This document shows, one piece after another, positions 7,028 to 12,033 of a stretch of 12,033 nt of DNA. Positions within the stretch are counted from its first letter, which is position 1. Each line of letters opens with the position of its first letter. The stretch is taken from positions 1-12,033 of the forward strand of contig OMSZ01000319.1 in assembly GCA_900313855.1 (NCBI GenBank). The letters run 5' to 3'. The position numbers were made by a program, and so were the translations under genes. The notes below the pieces were generated by a model. It did no database searches. It saw only the letters and a list, made by a program, of their open reading frames with translations, and had not been told where the DNA came from. Origin of the DNA: an uncultured Eubacteriales bacterium. GTDB taxonomy: Bacteria; Bacillota; Clostridia; Lachnospirales; Lachnospiraceae.

Positions 7028-8128
7028 TCACCGTTCATATACCTGATATTCCAGTTTTTTCAACAAATCTGCAGCAGATACTGCGCTCTCGTTGTCATAG
7101 AAGGATAGTCTTAAAACGCCTTCGTTATCTTCACGATTATGAGTTATGCCTATATTCTTAAGGTTAATCCCCGCCTCACCGATGTGCGATACGGCAGTGG
7201 CGAGAGCGTTGGGTTCGTCAGGAATGTCAAGATAGACATCATAGTTCATCCGTATTACACCTGTAGCGTGCTCAGGTATGGAGTTTCTGTAATTCTTTGC
7301 ATGATCAAAAAAGTCATATATTCCTTTGGCATTATCATTCTCTATTGCATTGATCATTTCATCGATCTCATTAGCAAATTTCTTAAGTCCGTTAACGACA
7401 TTAACGGGGTTGGAAAGAAGGATATGTTCCCATACGACCGGATTAGAGGAAGCGATCCTGGTTATATCTTTAAATCCTCCGGCAGCAAGCTGTTTGAGCA
7501 TCCCTGCTTCGTCTTCTTCGTTTGACACAAGATTGACAAGTGAGGAAGCAATGACATGAGGAATATGGCTGATATACGCAGTGATCTCATCGTGACGTTC
7601 CGGACTATATATAATAGGTATAGCGCCGAGATCCTCCAAAAATGTCCTTAAGGTTTCAACCTTTGATGCGCTTACAGTCGAAGAAGGAGTGACGAAGTAG
7701 TATGCATTCTCGATCAATCTGTCACTTGCTGCTTCAAAACCGCTTCTTTCAGAACCAACCATAGGATGCCCACCGATAAAGTAATCCTGAAGCTTATTAT
7801 CATGAATTGCTTTATAGATATCGCTTTTTACACTTCCAACATCGGTAAGGATACAATCATCATTAATGATTCCCTTTATAATAGGAAGATATGCGATGTT
7901 ATAATGAACCGGAGCGCACAGAAAAATGTAATCACAATTACCCATTGCCTCAATCGAGGTAACACTGGATGATATAGTATTGTCGGCAAGGGCAAGAGAT
8001 AGCGCGTTCTGGTCAACGTCAAAGCCTAATATTTCGGTTTCGGGAAAACTGCGTCTGATGGATTTGGCGATAGAACCGCCGATCAATCCAAGACCAACAA
8101 ACCCAATTTGTAAATGCTTATCATTCAT
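7028..8128 (-). CDS. tyrA: Prephenate dehydrogenase with C-terminal ACT domain
   Basis: TyrA oxidises and decarboxylates prephenate with NAD+ to 4-hydroxyphenylpyruvate, committing chorismate-derived carbon to tyrosine. At 366 aa it is the monofunctional TyrA-plus-ACT form common in Bacillota. An N-terminal Rossmann fold begins GFVGLGLIGGS (9-19). DVGSVKSDI (96-104), GGHPMVGSERSG (119-130), ISHIPHVIASSL (186-197) and GGFKDITRIASSNP (217-230) mark the helical catalytic domain. Residues about 298-366 are an ACT domain, where tyrosine feedback would be expected. There is no fused chorismate mutase. AAGGAGG (8139-8145 on the plus strand) lies 10 nt before the ATG. A consensus promoter lies just upstream, and aroA follows on the same strand, so the two probably form an aromatic biosynthesis unit. 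Confidence 0.97.
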   Translation of the reverse strand: MNDKHLQIGFVGLGLIGGSIAKSIRRSFPETEILGFDVDQNALSLALADNTISSSVTSIEAMGNCDYIFLCAPVHYNIAYLPIIKGIINDDCILTDVGSVKSDIYKAIHDNKLQDYFIGGHPMVGSERSGFEAASDRLIENAYYFVTPSSTVSASKVETLRTFLEDLGAIPIIYSPERHDEITAYISHIPHVIASSLVNLVSNEEDEAGMLKQLAAGGFKDITRIASSNPVVWEHILLSNPVNVVNGLKKFANEIDEMINAIENDNAKGIYDFFDHAKNYRNSIPEHATGVIRMNYDVYLDIPDEPNALATAVSHIGEAGINLKNIGITHNREDNEGVLRLSFYDNESAVSAADLLKKLEYQVYER

Positions 8129-8169
8129 GAAAGGAATTCCTCCTTTTTATAACTGATTAAATGATATGG

Positions 8170-8193
8170 GTGTCTTAAAGAATCTTTTGACAC
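8170..8193 (-). other. Small hairpin in the tyrA 5' leader
   Basis: GTGTC (8170-8174) and GACAC (8189-8193) flank AAAG and CTTT (8177-8180, 8184-8187), giving an imperfect hairpin about 11 nt downstream of the predicted tyrA start point. No U-tract follows it on the minus strand and no leader peptide is evident, so it is not an obvious attenuator. It could be a 5' stability element or a protein binding site. Confidence 0.35.
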
Positions 8194-8210
8194 TTAAATT
8201 TTCAGATATC

Positions 8211-8239
8211 ATTTTAATATGAAGAAACACACATGTCAA
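8211..8239 (-). promoter_or_regulatory. Promoter of tyrA
   Basis: Read on the minus strand, TTGACA (8234-8239) is followed by exactly 17 nt and TAAAAT (8211-8216). This is near consensus for the housekeeping sigma factor. The -35 overlaps the stop codon of the upstream rsuA-like gene. Start of transcription is expected near 8204, about 75 nt before the tyrA ATG. It makes tyrA, and perhaps aroA, independent of the upstream gene. Confidence 0.85.
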
Positions 8240-9048
8240 CACTTTAAATCGGTAAAGTGTTTTCTGATATCATCCTCGCTTAAACGAATATATTTTCCTT
8301 TTGCTAAATCATCCGGAAGGGTAAGACTTCCAAATGATATTCGCTCAAGATATAACACTTTTTTACCAACTTCCTGAAACATTCGTTTTACCTGGTGATA
8401 TTTGCCTTCATATATGGTTATCAGTGAAAAACCGTATTCTTTACAAGATGATAGATCAAAAGAAGTTTCAGGATTTTGAATGCTTACTTCATTATTTATC
8501 AGATTATAAGGAAGAGGTTCTATTGGGGAGTCAAGCAGCTTTAGCTTGGCGGGGAGCGCGACAGAAAGATCTTCATCGCCAATCTCTATACCGGTGGCAA
8601 ATAACTCTATGTCATGTTCATCCGGTTTTTTGTCAGTAATTGCATAGTAGGTTTTTTCTACATGTTTTCGTGGCGAAAGAAGCTTATGTGCTAATTGTCC
8701 ATTATTAGTAATAAGAAGAAGTCCTTCTGTGTCCTTATCAAGTCTGCCAACGGGAAACAGATCTTTGCGGTTCTCATGAATTAACGACATAACTGTTGGT
8801 GCAGTGTTATCCTTGGTAGCGGTAACATAGCCAGCAGGTTTATTTAATAAATAATATTCAAATTCTGATAACCTGATGACCTCGCCGGAATTAGCTATTT
8901 GATCGTGTTCAGGATCTATTTTTTGCTCAGGTCTTTCGGCTTTTTTGTCGTTTATTGTGATCCTGCCGGTTTTAATAAGCGCTTTTACCTGTGAACGGCT
9001 GCCTATTCCTGCATCGGCAAGATATTTATCTAATCTTACAGTTGACAT
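8236..9048 (-). CDS. rsuA: RsuA/RluB-family rRNA pseudouridine synthase
   Basis: This enzyme isomerises a specific uridine in rRNA to pseudouridine. An S4 RNA-binding domain occupies residues about 3-50 (RLDKYLADAGIGSRSQVKAL). The catalytic domain follows, with GRLDKDTEGLLL (101-112), whose D104 is the expected nucleophile. The C-terminal block GKYHQVKRMF...VGKKVLYLERISFGSLTL fits RsuA, which modifies 16S rRNA U516, better than RluB or RluF; the exact target cannot be fixed from sequence alone. At 270 aa it is slightly long for RsuA. The ATG is supported by GGAG (CTCC at 9057-9060 on the plus strand), 8 nt upstream. It is first in the minus-strand group, and tyrA follows with its own promoter. 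Confidence 0.92.
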   Translation of the reverse strand: MSTVRLDKYLADAGIGSRSQVKALIKTGRITINDKKAERPEQKIDPEHDQIANSGEVIRLSEFEYYLLNKPAGYVTATKDNTAPTVMSLIHENRKDLFPVGRLDKDTEGLLLITNNGQLAHKLLSPRKHVEKTYYAITDKKPDEHDIELFATGIEIGDEDLSVALPAKLKLLDSPIEPLPYNLINNEVSIQNPETSFDLSSCKEYGFSLITIYEGKYHQVKRMFQEVGKKVLYLERISFGSLTLPDDLAKGKYIRLSEDDIRKHFTDLKC

Positions 9049-9066
9049 AACATCATCTCCAATACT

Positions 9067-9078
9067 GCTTTTAAAAGC
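9067..9078. repeat. Palindrome near the rsuA start
   Basis: GCTTTTAAAAGC is a perfect 12-bp palindrome, overlapped by a second one, AAAAGCTTTT (9073-9082). It lies just upstream of the rsuA ribosome binding site in the predicted leader. It may be an operator or simply AT-rich chance. Confidence 0.3.
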
Positions 9079-9098
9079 TTTTCCTGATTAAAAAATGT

Positions 9099-9127
9099 AT
9101 GAATTGTATTTTTTTATGTACAATCAT
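9099..9127. repeat. AT-rich inverted repeat in the rsuA leader
   Basis: ATGAATTGTA (9099-9108) and TACAATCAT (9119-9127) pair over 9 bp with one bulged base, loop of 10 nt. On the minus strand the hairpin is followed by ACATTTTTT, so it resembles a weak AT-rich terminator inside the rsuA leader. Pairing energy is low, so attenuation is only a possibility. Confidence 0.35.
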
Positions 9128-9143
9128 GTATAAAACAGTGGTA

Positions 9144-9184
9144 TTGTGCACAAAATTGTAATGATATATTAACATATTAAACAA
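9144..9184 (-). promoter_or_regulatory. Probable rsuA promoter with palindrome at the start point
   Basis: On the minus strand TTGTTT (9179-9184) and TACAAT (9155-9160) are 18 nt apart, a fair promoter with transcription expected near 9148. A perfect 10-bp palindrome TTGTGCACAA (9144-9153) covers that start point and would suit a dimeric repressor. Another promoter further downstream cannot be excluded in such AT-rich DNA. Confidence 0.5.
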
Positions 9185-9233
9185 TATAATAACATACTTT
9201 TTTGAGTGGTGGGACAAAAAACAACCAAAAACC

Positions 9234-9250
9234 AACATTTTCTAAATGTT
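9234..9250. repeat. Inverted repeat upstream of the SH3/3D gene promoter
   Basis: AACATTT (9234-9240) and AAATGTT (9244-9250) form a perfect 7-bp inverted repeat around TCT. It ends 10 nt before the -35 box of the downstream gene, a position suited to an activator or repressor. Confidence 0.4.
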
Positions 9251-9260
9251 TCACTGTTAC

Positions 9261-9289
9261 TTGACAAAAAAAATGTTAAGTGATATATT
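9261..9289 (+). promoter_or_regulatory. Promoter of the SH3/3D-domain gene
   Basis: TTGACA (9261-9266), a 17-nt spacer and TATATT (9284-9289), with TG at 9281-9282 giving an extended -10. The start point should be near 9296, leaving a 58-nt leader. It is divergent from the rsuA promoter; the 305-nt region 9049-9353 is wholly regulatory, with no gene seen. Confidence 0.88.
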
Positions 9290-9295
9290 ACGGGT

Positions 9296-9312
9296 TGTAA
9301 CAAGTTTGTAAC
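9296..9312 (+). promoter_or_regulatory. WalR/PhoP-type response-regulator box
   Basis: TGTAAC (9296-9301), AAGTT, TGTAAC (9307-9312) is a perfect direct repeat with an 11-bp period. It matches the WalR (YycF) consensus TGTWAH-N5-TGTWAH exactly. The opposite strand, GTTACA-N5-GTTACA, also resembles Pho-type boxes of the same OmpR/PhoB family. It sits at about +1 to +17, where a bound regulator would more likely repress. The downstream product is a wall protein with a 3D domain, a type known in the WalR regulon (YocH). The match is seen; the regulator is inferred. Confidence 0.6.
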
Positions 9313-9353
9313 ATTTTGGGGTTTGGTTTTGTAAGTAATATGGAGGAAACAAT

Positions 9354-10877
9354 ATGCGTCATAGCAGACGGGCGGTAATGGCTGAACAGTACAAACTTTA
9401 TATAAGAAGAAACATTTTTAACGGAAAATATTTTGTTAGAAATATAGAGATCGCTTTCTGTGTTATAGTTGCAATTGCAGTAGCCGTTGGAACTATTGTA
9501 TTGATCAATACTCAGAACACGGGTAAAGAGACAGCAGGTAAAGCAACAGAGATCAGCGCGAAAGAGGCTTTGTTCGGAAGTAATGATGTTACGGAAGCAG
9601 AGATAACTGCAGCGACTACTGAGAAATCAGTTGTTGGCTCAACTGAAGCGGTAACCGAGGATGCAACGGAGGAAACAACAAAGAAAGCTGCTAAGGATGA
9701 TAATAATGAGCTTGTTGTGACAACAGAGGCTGTAAGTGTTATGAGTGAAATAACCTCGGCAGTTGATAAGAAGGCTGAGGCAATGAGTCAGACAGCAGGT
9801 ATCAATGCCCTTGAAAATAATGATGTCGAGGCAGTTGGTGATGCAAAAGAAGAAGCAGAAGATGAAGGTGAGTTTGCAGATCGTTGTATAGCTAACGTGG
9901 ATGAAACCTTGAACATCAGAAAAGAGCCAAGCAGAGATGCAGAGTTTGTGGGAATGATGTCAAAGGGTTCAATCGCAACAGTTGTTGAAAGAGATGGCGA
10001 GTGGATCAAGATAAAGTCAGGTGATGTTGAAGGATATGTACTTTCTGAATTTGTTCTTACCGGAAAGATAGCAGAAGAGTATGCTAAGAATTATGTTACA
10101 CTTTTAGGTAAGGCATTAGAGGACGGAGTGAATATTCGTGCCGATCGTTCAACGGAAGCAGATATACTTAAGGTTTTGGATAAAGACGATACAATATCTG
10201 TTTTGGAGATGCCGGAGCAGGATGAAATAGTTTCAGCTGATAATAAAGATGAGTTGAAGGATGAGCAATCTGAATCAGAAAACACTGAGATTGATAATAA
10301 TGACAAGAAGATCGGGGCTGAAGATATAACATGGATCACGGTTATGTTAGAGGATGGTCAGATCGGATATGTTTCACAGGAATTTGTAGAAGTAGATAAG
10401 CTTTATACCCTTGCTGTTTCAGCAGAGGAATTGCAGAGACGTGAAGAGGAAAGAGCTGCAGCAGAGAGAGCAGCGGCTGAAGCGGCACTTCAGGCAGCAG
10501 CGGCTACGGCAGCAGCAGCACCGTCAGCATCTAATAACAACAGTTCATCATACCAAGGCGCAAAGACAACTCCTATAACGGCAGCATCTTCGGGTGAGAG
10601 TCTTGGTACATTCTATATAACAGCTTATTGCGGATGCAGTAAATGCAGCGGCGGACATAATAAAACAGCAAGTGGAACGACTCCGACACAGGGAAGAACA
10701 ATAGCTGCCGATACAAGCATTCTTCCATTCGGAACGCAGGTTGTTATCGATGGTATTGTTTATACTGTTGAGGATAGAGGAAGCGGAATTGTAGGAAATC
10801 ATATTGATATTTTCTTTGCAACTCATGAGGATGCAACGGCATATGGTTCAAAGTCCGTTACAGTCTATAAATATTAA
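9354..10877 (+). CDS. Membrane-anchored SH3b and 3D-domain cell-wall protein
   Basis: Likely an extracytoplasmic peptidoglycan-binding and possibly cleaving protein. A basic cytoplasmic tail (1-30) precedes one membrane helix (31-51), with no evident signal peptidase site, so the rest faces the wall. Then come an acidic Thr/Ala/Glu-rich linker (52-175), SH3b domain 1 (about 177-236, with LNIRKEPS and GDVEGYVLSEFV), and SH3b domain 2 (about 247-347, with NIRADRS and GQIGYVSQEFV). Domain 2 is interrupted by an Asp/Glu/Asn insert at about 288-322. An Ala/Glu-rich helical stretch (357-390) leads to a 3D domain (about 416-507). The three aspartates of that fold are seen: D453 (AADTS), D474 (VEDRG) and D485 (HIDIF). 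The fold relates to MltA lytic transglycosylases, YabE and YocH. CGCSKC (426-431) adds three cysteines. GGAGG (9342-9346) supports the start. Confidence 0.88.
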   Translation: MRHSRRAVMAEQYKLYIRRNIFNGKYFVRNIEIAFCVIVAIAVAVGTIVLINTQNTGKETAGKATEISAKEALFGSNDVTEAEITAATTEKSVVGSTEAVTEDATEETTKKAAKDDNNELVVTTEAVSVMSEITSAVDKKAEAMSQTAGINALENNDVEAVGDAKEEAEDEGEFADRCIANVDETLNIRKEPSRDAEFVGMMSKGSIATVVERDGEWIKIKSGDVEGYVLSEFVLTGKIAEEYAKNYVTLLGKALEDGVNIRADRSTEADILKVLDKDDTISVLEMPEQDEIVSADNKDELKDEQSESENTEIDNNDKKIGAEDITWITVMLEDGQIGYVSQEFVEVDKLYTLAVSAEELQRREEERAAAERAAAEAALQAAAATAAAAPSASNNNSSSYQGAKTTPITAASSGESLGTFYITAYCGCSKCSGGHNKTASGTTPTQGRTIAADTSILPFGTQVVIDGIVYTVEDRGSGIVGNHIDIFFATHEDATAYGSKSVTVYKY

Positions 10878-10912
10878 TTATTAAATTGTAAGATATTAAT
10901 AAAGTTAGTGAG

Positions 10913-10938
10913 AAAGACCGGAGATCCGGTCTTTTTCT
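10913..10938 (+). terminator. Terminator of the SH3/3D gene
   Basis: AAAGACCGG (10913-10921) pairs perfectly with CCGGTCTTT (10926-10934) around AGAT, followed by TTCT. This is a 9-bp GC-rich stem with a U-tract, 36 nt after the stop codon. It makes the SH3/3D gene a single-gene unit. Confidence 0.92.
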
Positions 10939-11008
10939 GTAACAGAGACAGTATATATCTGCTGCTGATAGCTATATTATATTTATTATATTTTAAGAAA
11001 TGGCAGTC

Positions 11009-11037
11009 TTGTTAATTATGGTATATCATGGTACAAT
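11009..11037 (+). promoter_or_regulatory. Promoter of the ABC exporter genes
   Basis: TTGTTA (11009-11014), a 17-nt spacer and TACAAT (11032-11037), with TG at 11029-11030 forming an extended -10. Transcription should start near 11044, about 27 nt before the permease ATG. It lies after the preceding terminator, so the exporter is a new transcription unit. Confidence 0.78.
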
Positions 11038-11070
11038 ATATCGGATGTTGATTTGGAGGTTTATTATATA

Positions 11071-11862
11071 ATGAATCGTTTTTGGAATGATATGAAGAAA
11101 TATTATAGTTATGAGGTAAGGGCGGCAAAGTCGGAGCTTAAGACAGAGGTTGCCAACTCATATCTTAATTGGATCTGGTGGGTATTGGATCCTTTGTTTT
11201 CAATGATGATATACTATCTGATATTCGGAGTTGTATTCGAGGCGAAGGAGCCGTTCTTTACTACATTTCTATTTATAGGACAGACTATGTGGGCATTCTT
11301 TAACAAGAATGTTGTTCAGAGCGTTAAAATGATCAAGCGTAACAAGAGTATAGTTGCAAGAGTCTATATTCCAAAGTTTGTCCTGCTTGTTTCTAATATG
11401 ATGATCAATGCTTTTAAAATGGCTATTTCGTGGGTTATTGTCGTTGCTATGATGATCGCGACAAAGGTGCCGCTATCACCACGCATAATATGTTTTGTGC
11501 CTATTCTACTGGTGATGTTTCTGGTAACATTTGCTATTTCTATTAATCTGATGCATTTCGGAGTGTTCATCGAAGACCTTGGAAATGTGATCAATATTGC
11601 TATGAAGCTTTTGTTCTATATGACCGGTATATTCTTCAGTATCGAGAAGAGACTTGGACCGGATCATCCTGTAATTGCCAAGATCATTCTTCATGGTAAT
11701 CCTATGGCGCTTTTAATAACGGATATGCGTAATGTTGTACTGTATGATCAGGCTCCGCATTGGACATGGCTGCTGATATGGACGGTTATTGCACTTGTTT
11801 TTTCAATGATAGGAGTTCGCACGATATATAAGAATGAGAATACATATGTGAAGGTTATTTAA
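11071..11862 (+). CDS. ABC-2 type polysaccharide/teichoic acid export permease
   Basis: A 263-aa integral membrane protein of the Wzm/TagG family, the channel half of ABC exporters that move lipid-linked polysaccharide or teichoic acid across the membrane. An amphipathic N-terminus precedes NSYLNWIWWVLDPLFSMMIY (29-48), the typical first membrane helix. Further hydrophobic segments lie at about 63-80, 101-130, 138-160, 167-190 and 230-250. HGNPMALLITDMRN (208-221) is the conserved late-loop pattern of this family. The ATG at 11071 is preferred: GGAGG (11055-11059) lies 11 nt before it, while an in-frame TTG at 11053 overlaps that site. The ATPase gene follows after 16 nt. The exported polymer cannot be read from this sequence. 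Confidence 0.9.
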   Translation: MNRFWNDMKKYYSYEVRAAKSELKTEVANSYLNWIWWVLDPLFSMMIYYLIFGVVFEAKEPFFTTFLFIGQTMWAFFNKNVVQSVKMIKRNKSIVARVYIPKFVLLVSNMMINAFKMAISWVIVVAMMIATKVPLSPRIICFVPILLVMFLVTFAISINLMHFGVFIEDLGNVINIAMKLLFYMTGIFFSIEKRLGPDHPVIAKIILHGNPMALLITDMRNVVLYDQAPHWTWLLIWTVIALVFSMIGVRTIYKNENTYVKVI

Positions 11863-11878
11863 GTTTTAAGAGGTAATA

Positions 11879-12033
11879 ATGATGGAGAATGAGAATAAGA
11901 ATTTAAGTGTAAATGATGATTCTAAAACCGATGTTATGGATGTTGGTGCTAATAATGGTAATAGCCCTGATGGTATTTCTGAGGATATTGCGATAGAGGT
12001 CAATAATCTATGGATAGGTTATAAGGATATTCA
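11879..12033 (+). CDS. ABC exporter ATPase, partial at right edge (Wzt/TagH type)
   Basis: Only the first 51 codons are inside the window. After an acidic, Asn/Asp/Gly-rich stretch (about 1-35, MMENENKNLS...) the reading IAIEVNNLWIGYKDI appears, the usual first strand of an ABC nucleotide-binding domain; the Walker A motif would lie beyond the edge. The position directly behind an export permease, with AAGAGG (11868-11873) as ribosome binding site, supports the partner ATPase. ATG 11879 and ATG 11882 are both possible starts. The N-terminal extension of about 35 residues is longer than usual in Wzt/TagH. Confidence 0.75.
   Translation, partial: MMENENKNLSVNDDSKTDVMDVGANNGNSPDGISEDIAIEVNNLWIGYKDI

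Noticed and set aside
8132..8141. Palindrome AGGAATTCCT beside the tyrA ribosome binding site
   Set aside because: It is explained by the purine-rich AGGAGG site and its neighbour; short and without further symmetry.
11053..11070. Six-codon upstream extension of the permease from a TTG start
   Set aside because: The TTG is part of the TTGGAGG ribosome binding site for the ATG at 11071, and no ribosome binding site precedes it.

Overview
The window looks like chromosomal DNA of a low-GC member of the Bacillota, most likely a Clostridia/Lachnospiraceae-type anaerobe (Butyrivibrio or Roseburia relatives are my guess). This rests on the AT-rich intergenic DNA, strong AGGAGG-type ribosome binding sites, TTGACA/TATAAT-like promoters, a T-box leader in front of pheS, and an SH3 plus 3D-domain wall protein. 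No mobile element, CRISPR array, tRNA or rRNA gene is visible.

Layout. (1) Positions 1-507 hold a promoter and a phenylalanine T-box leader with its terminator. (2) Positions 671-5263 (+) are pheS-pheT-queA: both subunits of phenylalanyl-tRNA synthetase, then the queuosine enzyme QueA, which is packed 2 nt behind pheT. A small in-frame ORF and a strong bidirectional terminator (5352-5390) close this unit. (3) Positions 5439-9048 (-) carry, in transcription order, an RsuA-type pseudouridine synthase, tyrA (prephenate dehydrogenase with an ACT domain) and aroA (class II EPSP synthase). tyrA has its own consensus promoter overlapping the rsuA stop codon. The 299-nt tyrA-aroA gap holds an odd cysteine-rich, apparently frame-split ORF on the opposite strand. 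(4) Positions 9354-10877 (+) encode a membrane-anchored protein with two SH3b domains and a C-terminal 3D domain, very probably a cell-wall enzyme. It has an extended -10 promoter followed by a perfect WalR/PhoP-type direct repeat (TGTAAC-N5-TGTAAC), and its own terminator. (5) Positions 11071-12033 (+) begin a polysaccharide or teichoic-acid ABC exporter: a complete ABC-2 permease, then the first 51 codons of the ATPase, cut by the window edge.

How the genes relate. The left two thirds concern aromatic amino acids: charging of tRNA-Phe under feedback from uncharged tRNA-Phe, and convergently the shikimate step (AroA) and the tyrosine branch (TyrA). The two RNA-modifying enzymes (QueA, RsuA-like) look like housekeeping passengers. 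The right third concerns the cell envelope.

Most of the window is ordinary housekeeping DNA. The observations most worth a second look are the WalR-like box at the SH3/3D gene, the cysteine-rich frame-split ORF in the tyrA-aroA gap, and the structured RNA between pheS and pheT.
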